In this document: positions 48,730 through 61,727 of the stretch, one piece after another
Position numbering within the stretch: position 1 is the first letter of the stretch
Layout of the letters: every line of letters begins with the position of its first letter
Assembly: GCF_963576545.1 (NCBI RefSeq)
Contig: NC_083655.1
Coordinates: 18,203,204 to 18,267,203 of the forward strand
Reading direction: 5' to 3'
From: Limanda limanda
Taxonomy: Eukaryota > Chordata > Actinopteri > Pleuronectiformes > Pleuronectidae
Length of the DNA stretch: 64,000 bases
Notes under the pieces: generated by a model
Database searches by the model: none
The model's input: only the letters and a program-made list of their open reading frames with translations
Told to the model about the DNA's origin: nothing
Position numbers and translations under genes: made by a program

Positions 48730-51497
48730 AACACACAGGCGGCTCTAACACAAGCCATCAGCACAAGCCACACTCATGTCAGTGGTGTGACAAGAAGTGC
48801 TAGTCCTTGGACAGAACTGTCTTTCTTTCCTCTTCCTCTCGGCTACAGAGCTCATCTCCATGGTTGAACAGGAAGGTCAGTGTGCAGGGTCACGCGCTGC
48901 CCAGTGGAATTCCCCCTGAACTGCAGGGAGCTCACAAGAGCAAAACATATCTCTGATGACCCAGTTCAGATACTGTCAGTGTCGGAAAATACTAAGCACA
49001 AGCTCCTCTTCTATCCAAGCTTGCTTTCCCTCAGACAATCTTTGCTCGGGCAGTATCTGTAAAGCTCTGGTGAGTTGTTCTATGCTCAGGTCACAAACTG
49101 CAAATGGTGATATCAGCCCTGATGTTTGCTGCCCTCAAGCACGGGTTAGATCTATTGGGTGTCCTTGGAAAAGCTTTGCCTGTGTTTTTTTTAGCAAATC
49201 ACTGAATCCCTATGAATGCGGCCTTCCTGGAGGAAGTCATTGCTCCATGGACGTCCCTAGGGGAGTGGCGTTGTGTAATAAAACTCATAAAACAACCGAG
49301 GTCACAAGGACAGGTCACTTGTTAAACAGAAAGTAATTGAAGAGATCCTCTGATAGACAGCCATTATGATTATAGTTGTAGTTTTTGCTTCTATCAGACA
49401 CTGTGTTCCTGCATTTCTACTTGGGTGTATGTGAGTCTATCCCAGAAAACATCTGGCTGTTCCCTGTTGAATGACTTCACATCATGGCTGACATCACATG
49501 GGATAGTCCCGAGAGTGCAGTCCAATGATTGCAGTGTGCTTGGGTAATAGAGCTCCCCACCCTTTTTGCGTACGAGAAAAGCCCTGGTCTTAGTCGCTAC
49601 CCCCAGAGGCTAAAGGATGAAGCTAGCATCTGACCAGTGGGTAAGAACATGACGAAGCTGAATTAGGGACAAGACAGCTGTATGGAGCTTGCATGCCATC
49701 AGAAAGAAACAGCGTTGTTTGGCTGGCAGTTGCATTAGTCCCACAATTGCAACGCACTCAGTCTCACTCTGGTTGACCTACTTTTGTTCCGTTTCCTCGC
49801 TCAAAAGCAACAGCTAATTTTTCTGCTGTTTATGGTTTCATTTTGTTTTGAGTCTTTGTTTACACATATAAAGATGCAGTATGTAAGCTGCGAGTGACTG
49901 TGAAGTTGAACTGCCTAAAAACCCTCCAGGGGGCTTGAACAGGGGAATTCTCATGGCAGCAAACTGAAGCAAAGTAATACACATTGTTAATACATGTGTA
50001 GATAAGTTTAGGCGAAAAAACAGAAACAGATATTAGCATAGCACCTGGCTACATACAACACAAACACTATAATTCACCAAGTACACACTCATGTGACATG
50101 ACTTCACATGAGTAGAAGAACATAGAAAGAAATCCCTGAGTGAGTATAGTCCAATACTGGAATATACTAAGTGAGGTGATATAACCGGGTACATAAGAGT
50201 CCCACAGCAGCACTGTTTGACTCACTGTAGGCCCATTACTGTAGATGGCAGAGGGGAGTGAGAGATCTGCACACATCGATCCCCCCAGCTGGCCTGTCGA
50301 TACGCCCCTTCAAATTCTGACACAGCGGACTAATGGTCTCTTGGGTTAGTGGCAACCAGACACACGCCCACGCACCGCTCCAGCACCTCTGGGTGTAATG
50401 GACAAAAAAGGGCCCGTCAATACATCAATACTTGACGACCTGCATTTACCTGCTGCCTCAGCCATTTCACCAATCAGCGCGATGTTGAGAGGGTACATTA
50501 ACAATGGTGCTTACTCGATTTGCGATATTTCATTTGTCCGCCCCTGCTCCACAAACCAAAGTTTACATGTAGTTATATTAGGTTCAGTCCCAGTATAGAG
50601 CTGGGAGGCGGTGGACTAATTTGACCCCCTCATCCACAGTGAGGCCTTGCAACACATGCCGATCCGCCACGGGATTAAAACAAAGATAACGGGTTTTAAT
50701 GTTATGATTGGTCTATACACACACACACACACATACATGGGCCGTGTCGCTCTCGCCTGGTTTAGCATGACAGATGTCCGTAACTGTCCATGTGACACGC
50801 TGTCTGTAGTCCACCCTCATGGTCATTTAACAGCAGGGTAATGGTGTGAGCAGTGCTGGTTGACTGCTCTTCAGTTCTGGCCGCCCTGGAGGCTCGTGTA
50901 GTGGGGAGCAGGGGGGGGGGGCAACCCTTCCTGATCACAAGGGGAAAAGGCCACTCTGCCCTGGGGAGAGGAAAGGACGATAAGGTGAGGGGAGGGGGGG
51001 AATGACAAAAGGGCTTTTTGTAGATGTACGTTTACGGCATTAACCCCTTTCTCCTCCCCGCTTCACATGAATAACAAGAAACCACTGTGACATCTGAGCA
51101 ATAGCCTGGGGCAGTGTGTTTGATTATGTGTGTGTGTGAGAGGGGTCGTCCAGGACATTTGGCCTCGGGAGTCTTGTGACAGAGCTGACATTCTGGAGAA
51201 ATGAGAGTGTGGTCAGCTGTTGTCAAAATGCCACAAAGAGCAGGATTTTTGACAAAAGAGATCTCTCGCTGCACTTTTTCATGTTAGTGTCAGAATTAGT
51301 GAAGCCGTAGCCGGTTGTCACCATGGATCTCAGAGCACGGCCTCACTGAGGTGTGCTGAACTGCTGATTGCGATGCTGTAAATGCAACTGTTGTACAAAT
51401 TTGATGTAACCAAATGAGAAAAAAACAAAAGAAGCCCTTTTGGATTACTTCTGGACTCTGTACTGTCTGTGTATTTGTATACAAGTGGGTACAAAGT

Positions 51498-51502
<5 letters not shown>

Positions 51503-51533
<31 letters not shown>
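51503..51533. repeat. (GT)n microsatellite
   Basis: About 15 GT units in intron 1, inverted relative to the (CA)n tract at 48668. Confidence 0.93.
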
Positions 51534-51535
<2 letters not shown>

Positions 51536-54500
51536 AGCCTGTCCCCGATGGCCTGTCCCCTCAATGAGACATCTGTCAAGAAGAGCCACAGATTCAACAC
51601 CTGACCTTTACTGAAGTGCAGGCAACCACAGAATGCACACACACTAATGTTGTCCATTACCCTCCCTTCTTTAGTTTGTCTTTCTTCTCTGCTCTCACTC
51701 CCTTTACGTCTATTCAGTTTTTATTATTCACTCACTTTTCCACCCTTGCCTCAACCTTTTATGACTCCTTTTCCCAGCCTCCACTTCTCCTCTGTGCTCT
51801 CTCTGACTCTTTCTCTCTCAGTCAGTCTGACAGTTTGTGACACTCCCTCCCTGGGGCAGCCATCAGTTCAGATGAGCATCGTTTGTGACAGGCCAGCTTT
51901 GTCTTTTTAAGCCATTAGCGGTTCCTCTCCTCCCACCCGGCCACCATTCCTCTCTGTGTACCTTTCCTGAACATTTTGTGATTGTGCGCACACATCCCTT
52001 GCTGCTGACTGGCAATCTTTGTTTTAATCAACATAACAAACACAGTCTCGACTAGAGTTGGGAACTGATGAGTAACATGTTTCACTGTTCAGTAAACTGA
52101 TGTGGGTTTACTGATGCTAGTCTGTGCTAAGGTACACTTACAGGTACACAAGATCTAATAAGATTTTCCAGTGGGAGAATTGTTTTGCAGTATGTGTCCC
52201 TCCCTCTTCATAGGCCAGTGTAATTCTCCTTGCTCTGTACTCCCCCACAGTAAACTGTCAGGCCTAATACAGGCAGGAATGTCCAGTCACCTGCTCCTAA
52301 AATGCAACAGCCCTGTGCTACACTAACCTAATATAGACCTGCACTACTCAAGCAGGTTGGATAACACCGTTATTGCTCATTGCATATATTTAAACACACA
52401 CCTCAGTGTGCCCCAGCTCAGCTGTTAGGCCACAGCCCTGCTGTGTGGAAAGTAAAACTCAAAGCTAGGCCATTCTATGATATGGTTAAATTGTAGAAAA
52501 TGATTGAATCATATTAGATTGAAAATATGCTCAGATAAGAACAAATGATGGATTTGATATGTTTTGCAATTACTGTATATTTGCTCATAGTTAATATACC
52601 AAAAATAAAACCTATTCATGATCCCAACATAACATTTTAAATGATCCCTCACAGATAAAACCATGCATAAGTAACTGGAACAAATGGTAGCATTTCAGGC
52701 GTGTTAGGCATAACTTGGAAGTGCTGAGCCATCTGACCCATGTGTATCTGTGACAGCGTTTGGATCAAGCTGTGAAATTGGACTCTGTTGTCTGACAACA
52801 CATAGAACAGGCTCAACTGTTTGGCCTGCCTCTTGTTGATCATAAATGATTAGAACACCACTCGATGCATTCGCCTGTCGTGCGGCCTTAATGCATGAGT
52901 GGATGAATTTCACGGTGCTCAGACAGTATCTGCTGACCCAGTCGTGTTCCCATCATTAGCGTTGCAGCGGTTGGATACAGAGTAACCAAGCCATCTAATG
53001 AAGTTCGATGCTGCTGATGTAACCAGCTACATTTACACAGGCTGAATACCTTTAGTCAGTTGCTCTAATAATATCCTCAAAGAGCCTCCCCTAAAAATGT
53101 CAGTCCTAGACACAAACTGGCAAAATCAAAGGGAAGAAGACCATTATTCCACTGTGCAGCTTTCACAACCCATCAGTCGGTAGCTGCAGCCTGAATGGAG
53201 TCTGACAGCAGAGGTGGCAGGGACATTTCATTTTGCCTGCAACACTCCAACGAGTCTTGACGGAGGCTAATGTAACATTAGCCAGTTTGTGTTTGGTTGG
53301 CTGCCTGGTGATACAGAGGTGTTGCTCCTCACTTGAGACAGAAGGGAAACAACTTTTTACCCAGGTGTGAAGCGAATGCCTTCCTGCCAGGCATAAATAT
53401 TTGTATTGCTGTTTTGGTGTTGGGTCTGTGTTCGAGGTCATTTGTAGTGCAGTCACCAGGGAAAATATCAAGCCAAATACATGGTAGGAGTTTATTGTGT
53501 GGTATTGTTTGAGTTGCTTTCACACATGTACACCCTAACGTCAGTAAAGGTCACCCGTAGGAACTGTATGTTTCCAATTAAATGTCAAATCTCTTGAACA
53601 GGACATTAAACAGACCATTACCATGTGCAATGTCTAAGCTGGATAGTGAGTGGACATTGTGATGTCGTTTCTGTCGTTCATTTACGCTCTACCCAGGCGC
53701 CACACCTTGCCATGGTAGGTGAGGACGCATCCCAAACAGACAACTTTCCAGACCTAATCGTATGGACTTAGGATGTGAACACGGTTTTGTTTTAGAGGTC
53801 TAATAGCTGATAGTCCACTGACAGAAACAAGGCGGAAAACACACTGTGACCGATGAACCGTAAAAAGCATAAAAATTTGAGCAGAGAGCTAAACGAGAGA
53901 GCAGGAGGGAGGTGTTGCCATAAGCGTGACTGCAGGTTTTCTGGTCTTAACAGAATCAACAGCAGATGTTTCCTCTCTTGTTTTAGTCTTCCCCTACTCA
54001 CCCACCTCTACCCCACCTTCTGTTGCCTGCCTAAATTGTACATATCCAGCTCAGTGTGATGGGTGGGCATTCTCTCACTAGAGGCCTGCTGAGTGTTCGA
54101 GAGCTGGAGCAGGCCTCCTCACTGATGGAGGCCGAGGGTCCAGAGATACTCTAAGTAGGTAGCATGTGTTGGTGGAGGCTTTGTTGGGTTGCCTCCGTCC
54201 TTTAGAACGTTTTGTCTTAGGGGAATGTTTTGCTCTGTGATGGATACACAGCCATGGTCACGCCCCCCTTAAAATGATTGAAAGCCGTCTACATACTAAG
54301 CATGCCTTTTTACAACTTTGTATACAGGACACACGTACACACTCTTCACTCTCACTTAGGTGTACCAGAGTTATTATCTTGGATGGGCTGTCTCACCTCC
54401 AACATAAACATGGGTGACTAGTGTATACTCGGTGGCCAAGGCATTGCTCTGTGTGTGCGTGTTTGTGTGTGTATGTGGTGTGATCACACCCGCCGGTCCC

Positions 54501-57500
54501 TACCAGCCCACCTGGCCTTATTTAGAAGAGCTGAGAGGAGCCAGAAGCAGCAACACTCAGAGGACACCCGGTGTAACAGAATGTGTGTGGCTCATCACCA
54601 TGCTCATTACCCCCGGAGAGAAACACTATTGCCTGCTACTATCATTTGTACCTGGAACAACCTTTGACTAGAAATACAGTCTATTATCAGGCTGTCATTT
54701 TGTTTCAATATTAGGTCTAACCCGTGCCCATATAAGAAAAGCATGTAACAGGCAAGGTTTAGTAATTTTCTTTTTGGAAAAGGAGCAATCCACAATCTCT
54801 GCGGTGCAGTTAAGTCTCTTTTTTGCTTTTCCCTAACACTCAATGACACCCACGACTTCCTTTACACTTCCAAGTGTCATCATGCAGATTACCAGAACAA
54901 TAGTCCCCATTAGCAATAGTGTTATCATGGAAAGTGCTCATCAGATGGGAGATGAGTGACCCGCAGAGGCCTATTAGCTCACATGCTAAAACCTTGATCA
55001 GCATCATTAGAAAGACAAGAGCCCATTGTCTTCCAGCTCACCTCTGAAATGGTTCCTGTGAAGAGCTGTGCTCCACAGGTTGTTGAAGAGCTTTGCTTTT
55101 GATGAAATAATCAACCAATTGTCTGCATTATGCCTGTATTGTTATTTTATTGTTGAATTTGCAGCCCTAATCTATTAATAGAACATTTTACACAAACTGC
55201 AAATAAAGGGACTAATTCTTAGGACTGCTAGGTGCAATTTTATTTTTTTACCTCAAGTCTACAGTATGTCCAGTGGGTGTGCTTTTTTGGCCTCCCATCC
55301 TCATGAGTAAGAGTCATTTGATGTTGTTTGTGGAGCTAAATGTTGTGCTGTGTATCTGTGGAGGATATGACATATTCCTAAATGCGACTGGCCTGTTATG
55401 GTATTGTTTGCAGACACTTCTAATGGACAGACTGTGCGTTAGCCACTAAGCAAGGATAGGAAACAGACCCTCTGGACCCATTGTGCCCTCAACAGTTAAC
55501 TGAGCGTGTGATCCCTTACGGTTGTGTCCACATTTATATGTCTTAACTGCTAGAACCAAACAGTCTTTGTCCGTTCTAAATGGTTTCGCAAGTTGGAGGC
55601 AGCCTGCGAACAGGCAAACCATGAAAAATCCCCAATTCTTTTGTTTTGTTATTGCCACTTGAGTTGACCTTCCTGACTCTGTGGGAGGAAGGCTGTTGTT
55701 TTAACAAAACCAGCAGCGTTTACCTCAGAGCTGAATGAGGCGCCTCACCTTGAGACGGCATACTTGAGGTTTTGAATGGCACAGCTTTGTTTTACTTTGG
55801 TTCAAGCTGGTTTTTTTTTGTAGTGGTTGGCTTCCCTGAGAAAATGGCATTGCAGAGCCGCAAGGGCAGACTCTGTGACGGCAGGGTCTGTACTCTTTGA
55901 GGATGCCTGTGGTAGTTTCACCAGGGCCTGCCTGGCTCCAAGCTCCGCATGAGATAAGTGGCGTACCTCAATGAGGGAGCCTTGTACCAAGGATAAATAT
56001 AGAGACACAAGAGAGGTAGAAGGACAGACAAAGAGTTGCTGCTGCTCATGCTGAGTCAATCTGTCTTATCACAAAACGAATAACAGCAGATCTGGAATAT
56101 GTGTTAGTTAGTTGATTACAATTTGTAGCAGGGAGAGCCCATCCTTTTGATCTGTCTCTTAAAGAGACAAACTCAGAGAAAAAGTGTTTTGGTTGTACAT
56201 TCCACACATACCACCTACATGTTCTGGTGTGGTGTGGAAGTTTTGCACCCAAGATGTATAGGTCCTGAGTCCCACACAGATGTCCTTACAGGAATCGAGA
56301 TAAAAGCTTGCTTCAGATGCTAATATGTTTTTTCACATGCTGGCTTTACATATGTGTCCTTGTCCCCATCCAATGTTCAGTTATTAAACCAGTCACTCAC
56401 ACCTTGAGGGCCTCCAAGCACAGAGATAGCTCCCTCCCACAGAGGTTGAGATACTGCCATTCCTGGCTGGCACGTCTCAGTGTAGGAGAGCACAAAACAG
56501 GCAATCTGGTGTCGGAAAAGTTCAGTTAAAGTTTTTTTAAATTGCTGAAATGTCTTTTATTCAATCAAATCAATCAGGCCAAGATCAAACAGCACGGGTC
56601 TAAAATAAGTGTCAACAAGTTGACACAATTACAGGACGGAGCCTACAAAATGACCCCCCTCCAACAGGATAATGTTGGGTCTGTTTTGGGAGTAACCCAC
56701 CCAGTCACCCATTCCTTTGCTAGTAATTGATACAACATGGCAGGTGTCACAACAACACAACCCTGTCCGCAGCAGGCATATTTAAGTGCTTGCTTGCCAG
56801 CTTGTTTCCAAGCATCAATAATTCTTTCAGGATTAGAAACATGGGTAACTAAAATCAAGACATGATACAGTATTTTGAGGCTACAAGTGCTCAGCTCCCT
56901 GCAACCTATGTAGGAAAGCAAACTTTTAGAAGTAAGCGCTTCACCTCCTCCACCTAGCAATGCTTTCTCTCTCAGATGCGTAGGAGTCGTCCTCCTGTTG
57001 TGTGCTAACATGCTAGCGCTAATGAGGCCAGCTGTCCAAACGCTCAGCCGGTCAGCCAGAAGGGACTGCAGCCTTTGTTGATGCTAGGTGTTACATCTCC
57101 TGTTGGAACACACACTTTTGTTTCATCACCGCCAACCATTTGGCACAGGAAGGCCATCTCTTGTCGCTCCCCGCACCACCCTCCATCCTTTTTACTCGTT
57201 CTCTCACCCTATTTGCTGTACTTTGCAGCTCCCGTTTATATTATCCCGCTCTCCGTTGCCACCTCCTGTCTGGGCACACCGCGCATCGATTTTCTCTCCA
57301 CAGCTTTATGGTTGATCATTTTCTCTTGACACCGTCCGTGGAGAGTGTTGCCTTTGTAATCGCTGACCTCAGCTCCACACCTGAGTGGCTGTGGCCCTAA
57401 ACAGACTCTCAGACCTGTCCTGAAGTACCTCCTGTGTGAGAATGAAGAGTTGCACCCTTGTTGGGCTGCTGAACGGACAATATATCACCTGGCACAGTGG

Positions 57501-58271
57501 CTCTGACAGAAAAGAAAGGTGGGAATAGGGAAATAGAGGTGGTGTAAGGGAGACAAGCAAGAATGAAATGTATACTGCCTTGCAATGTTATATTACTTTA
57601 ATCGTTTAACAGTTTAGCTGTTTATCTGAATGGGATCCCATCTTTGTGACTCTCAGGGCTAATCATTTTTAAACTATAACATGTAGTGTGGAGGTACGCC
57701 AGGTACACTTGATGTGCGTCATCTCAAAAACTACAATGCCGTGGCACCACCACATCATGGTTAAGATAAAGAATTGTGGAGTGAGAAATAGTTCAAAGAG
57801 AGGAAAGAGGTTGTGAATGAAAAAGCTCTCCTGATGAACCCCGATAGGATTTTGCAGCTGCAGCACAGCGGAGTTGACCCTACGAGCGACTCGCCAAATA
57901 AGAGAGCTTCTCCCTCCTCCTCCTCCTCCTCCACCACCTTTCATCCCTCCGCCCCCACACCTCCTTCCTCCTGCCTCCCCCTCAGCCTGAACTCTGCTTG
58001 TCTTCGGGTCTGTGTGAAGACCAACCGGTTGTAGTGACCCGCACAATGCAGAGGGAAAGGGAGAGACCTCGACAAAACAATTCTCATTGATTGGAACACA
58101 GGATCACGATTCTCCAGAGAAGAATATTAGCAGCCACTTCAGAAGGAGGTGGGCGAGTGGGGTTGGGGTGAGGGGAAGGTAGAGAGATTGAAAAAAAATT
58201 TCAGATGCTTTGTACTGGCACGGCATATTCAGCGAGTGAATGCAGTTGGTGTGTGTGCATATGTGTGAGTG

Positions 58272-58273
<2 letters not shown>

Positions 58274-58348
<75 letters not shown>
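58274..58348. repeat. (GT)n microsatellite upstream of exon 2
   Basis: About 37 uninterrupted GT units, 1.36 kb before zeb1 exon 2. It faces a (CA)n tract about 230 bases downstream, forming an inverted pair. Confidence 0.97.
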
Positions 58349-58349
<1 letters not shown>

Positions 58350-58575
58350 TGTGAGATGAAGTAGCCTGAGAGGTAGTTTCAGTGCTGCAGTCCGGGCCCT
58401 CTGCTGACTGGGCTGCTCTCACAGGAGAATTGATTTGGCCTCCGAGAGGATCTGTATCTCTCTCAGCGGAACAGAGGGATGGATGGTAGAGAGAGAAAAT
58501 GGAAGAAGAGTGGGTGGAAGTAACACAGGTGGAATTGAGAGACGGGGGAACAGGGTGGAAATGAGAAGACACAGG

Positions 58576-58594
58576 AACACACACACACACACAG

Positions 58595-58639
<45 letters not shown>

Positions 58640-58660
58640 CACACAGAGACACACACACAC
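58576..58660. repeat. (CA)n microsatellite upstream of exon 2
   Basis: CA units with GG and GAGA interruptions over about 85 bases. It is complementary in RNA to the (GT)n tract at 58274-58348. Confidence 0.95.
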
Positions 58661-59239
58661 ATCTGATGAAGACAGTCGGTCAGGAAAATTTACTCCCCGT
58701 AATAACCCTCTCTGTAGGTTGGCTGTCTCTGTGTCTCCTGGCTCCTCCAGCCCATAACACAACCGGCCAGGTCACGCCGACTCCCACACAGCACACACAC
58801 CACTTCTGCCTGCAATCTAATGATCTCACACTGGTACTGTCTGCGTGTCCGCAAGTGTCTCAAGTGTGAATTTTCTCTGTTTCTCTGCAACACAGAGCGT
58901 GTTGTTCAAGAGCTTGGTTTCCCCTGGCGTATAACACAGGGGGACGCAGTGATCAGTATGTCTGTGCGTCAGTCCCTCTGTAATCATTTTGTATTTGGAG
59001 CTGAATTTTTTTTTTTTTTTTTATAATAAAGTTCATATTTATGTCATCAGGTGGTGAAGTTGATATGTCGATTGGCAAGAAAAGTAGTATTTTCATTGGA
59101 ACGAGTTTGACTTGTTTACAGAGTATGGATTCAAAGGCATTAACTTGTTATCACTGGCTTTACTCAATACTTTACATCTGGGTGGAAATTTGGGTCTGGG
59201 GATTTGTTCTCTCCTTTTTACTCTTGTTTTTACCGTAGA

Positions 59240-59460
59240 TTAAAATCCTTCTTTGGTTCCCATTTGCATAATTTTATAAACATTAAAGCGTCAATAATTA
59301 CCGTTTGCATTACTTTTTATTAGCCCCCTATTCACTCCCCGAGCCGTCTTATTTGCTCCCACTTTAACAACCCACTTTCCCCACAGGGTCATTTAAGTTT
59401 AATCTAATCAACTGAAGTTGGGCCATGATCTATTTAATTGGTGTTTCAAGCTAACTACAC
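59240..59460. promoter_or_regulatory. candidate regulatory element just upstream of exon 2
   Basis: An octamer ATTTGCAT lies at 59272-59279, followed by many AT-rich homeodomain cores (TTTATTAGCC, TCTAATCAACTG, TTTAATTGG) in non-repetitive DNA. It lies 250-470 bases before exon 2. It may be a splicing-neutral enhancer or a conserved element; function untested. Confidence 0.3.
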
Positions 59461-59680
59461 CCTCTTCCTCCAACCATTCCCTCTAATAGTTTTGACATTT
59501 ACTGTATATTTAACCTCTACGACTCATGGCCTTTCACATTCAGTACTCATAATCAAGGAGCTCACACAGTACCCCTCCCATTATCTTTATTAAAGGATAG
59601 AAATACTAAAAGCGTGTCGCCCGTTCACTCTCCATTTAAGACTAATTAAAGAGTTGACACAATCAGACAAGTCCTTCTAA

Positions 59681-59709
59681 CCTCTGTCCCCCTTGTTCCC
59701 TTTGCACAG
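59681..59709 (+). other. zeb1: zeb1 exon 2 polypyrimidine tract and splice acceptor
   Basis: A pyrimidine-rich stretch (CCTCTGTCCCCCTTGTTCCC) leads into TTTGCACAG, with AG at 59708-59709. Upstream, the TCTAAC at about 59676-59681 would be an acceptable branch-point match but lies close to the pyrimidine tract; its use is an inference. Confidence 0.85.
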
Positions 59710-59865
59710 TGACTAACTACGGTAATCTGGTGGCGGCGGGCTCAGAATCGGATGATGAGGACAAGCTGCAGATTGTGGAGGAGGAAAGTAGCCTGGCGGA
59801 CGGGGCCGACTGCGACAGCACCCTGCCAGATGATGAGCTCCCCAGGGACCACTGCTGGGACCGAG
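59710..59865 (+). CDS. zeb1: zeb1 coding exon 2 (residues 20-71, acidic N-terminal region)
   Basis: The exon follows a pyrimidine-rich tract and CACAG acceptor, and completes codon 20 (G|TG, Val). It reads VTNYGNLV, then an acidic segment SESDDEDKLQIVEEES (residues 31-46), then DGADCDSTLPDDELPRDHCWDR. It ends at the donor CGAG|GTGAGA, again in phase 1. The order VTNY, SDDEDKL, IVEEES, ADC and CW matches the N-terminus of ZEB1. From recollection of the mammalian protein, the part between the DELP-like segment and CW is shorter here. The SESDDED stretch is a plausible casein kinase 2 target (inference). The zinc fingers and homeodomain are not in the window. Reading past the donor stays open for about 50 codons before a stop, so a retained intron would give a short truncated protein. 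Confidence 0.93.
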
Positions 59866-60099
59866 GTGAGACTCATAGGCCGCATTATTATTATCGCACA
59901 TCCGCGCTGCATCATGCAAACACACATCACCCCCTTCACAGTCACCACCAACAATGTTCTGAAACATGTTCCACTTTTCTGCATTGTGGAAAAGTTCAGT
60001 ATGACGATAGGGGACAACAGCACTAAACACTGTAAAAGAAACGTCATAGCTGCTGTCAGACATGCACTGGACTCGGATAATCTCCTGAAAGTATCCAGA

Positions 60100-60415
60100 A
60101 GGGATTTATGTGACAACGCAAATTCCCCAGTCAGTTGCTGCGGACAGTGTCTGAAGTTTCCTCAGAGTAAAAACCCTGGATAATGTTCCAGTGAGCCCAT
60201 ATAAGAAAACTGCATAAGATTCTCCACAGGATTCACTGCGAGCGAGTGAGTGTGTTGATGACGTTTCTAACAACGACAGAGGCAAGTGAAAAAAACAAAA
60301 AGAATACAAATATCTCAGCATGAAAAAGACCAATAGAAGATACTGACGATGTTTCGATGTTTTTTAAACAGCTGAAGTTATACCTTACGTCCTGCCTCCT
60401 GCATGCTGCGTCACC
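60100..60415 (+). repeat. dispersed repeat, copy 2 (intron 2)
   Basis: Direct-orientation relative of the sequence at 34960-35310. Shared ordered blocks are TGTGACAACGCAAATTC, CAGGATTCACTGCGAG, ACGTTTCTAACAACGACAGA, AAGAATACAAATATCTCAGC and GCTGAAGTTATACCTTACGT. It starts about 240 bases after exon 2. Ends are not sharply defined. Confidence 0.6.
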
Positions 60416-61723
60416 AAAACTACACTTGTAGATTTAACGCTTAAATGATTTCAAGTGTCATCTTGAAAGATGGCATCTTAACATGTGTTTTTATGACAGT
60501 TATCTCCTTTCACTGTCAGTCCTGCCATCACAAGGCCGATAAAGTGTGAACATGATAGCTACTCCTACCCCCTCAGAATAAGAACCGTAGTAACTGATCG
60601 ATCTAGCACATAAAAGCAAATATGTCCTCCACCTCTTTATCTTTATGTTACATATCAATTGTCTTTATTCTCATTTTGGCCTCAGATGACGTGATGTGGG
60701 GCTAAGTTAAAAAATGTCTCAATGACATCTGTACACCATTAAGTACCAGGCTTTGTCTCATTGTGAAACACAGAGTGTGAGGAAGCAGGTACTACATGTG
60801 GTGGATTTCTAACCGAGGCAGGAAGCATGATATTATACAAAGACAATGCCAACAGAGGGAGAGACCTTCAAGCACAGAGAACAGCCTTGCGAGCACAGAG
60901 CCGGTGGAGAGGTTTACGGCACTGGTGGGCATTGGAGGCGCCTCAGTGAACTTCTTTTTACCTCAAACCATGAGGAAGTGACATCACAGGCAGCTGACGT
61001 CCACAGGAAGGGCTGACACACACGCAGGCACACATACGCAGACACAGACTCCTCCAAACAACAATTACAGGTGCTGAAGGATGTTGCTGTTTCAAGCTGG
61101 GTCCAAGGCTTCCATGCTGTGCTCCTGACCTGATACTGCGTGTGTGTTTATAAATATGCTTCAGTGGACTTGTGAGGCTGCTAGCTTCGGCTCTGTGCCA
61201 AGTACAGTATGTGCAACAATGTGACAGGCCCATATGCAATTAGACACGTTGACGTGATTTTCAATCACAGGAATATTTATTGTGGAGTGTTGCATCTTGC
61301 AGATTTTGACTGAATTTCTCATGGGTGACACTGAGGGGGAGCGTTGATTTAGCAATTGGCCAAGTGAGCCTTTGCAAAAAGGTCTAGCAACCTATCAACA
61401 TAATCTAGGGAGGGACTTTTTAGAAATTCCTCTTCCATGAGTTAACCTCAGTTTCAGCTCAGTTGCATGGTTTTCAGACCTGCCACCTATTCCCCTGTCT
61501 ATTCCGTCATTTTCATCACTGCTCTCAAGCCGCACCTCTATTTTTAAAGGGAAAGTTGTGGGAAGAATAATGTCATTGGTTTTGGCCGGGGCCCGTGAAC
61601 ATTAAGCACTTCAAAAACATAAGTTACACTGTAACAGCTCAGCAAGCTGGCTCTGCTCCACAGTTCTGCCTGATCAGGCATATTTTCTTTTGCCTTCACT
61701 CATGTGCACACGCAAACACATGC

Positions 61724-61727
<4 letters not shown>

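Larger units (their letters stand above)
25677..59709 (+). other. zeb1: zeb1 intron 1 (about 34.0 kb)
   Basis: This is the span between the donor GTGAGT at 25677 and the acceptor CAG ending at 59709. A very long first intron is usual for vertebrate ZEB1. Every longer open frame inside it is low-complexity (Leu/Ser, Thr/His, Cys/Val or Pro-rich frames in microsatellites and CT-rich DNA) or lacks family resemblance and splice structure, so no nested gene is called. The intron holds (CT)n, (GA)n, (CA)n and (GT)n tracts, homopolymer runs, at least two dispersed repeats, and several complex non-repetitive stretches that may be enhancers. These are listed separately where they can be supported. Confidence 0.9.

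Noticed and set aside
58201..58869. Frames of 79-153 codons near exon 2
   Set aside because: Cys/Val and Thr/His repeats from the (GT)n and (CA)n tracts.
59709..60026. 105-codon frame starting at exon 2
   Set aside because: The first 52 codons are exon 2 itself; the rest is intron 2 read-through past a strong donor. The apparent start is a GTG formed partly by intron sequence.
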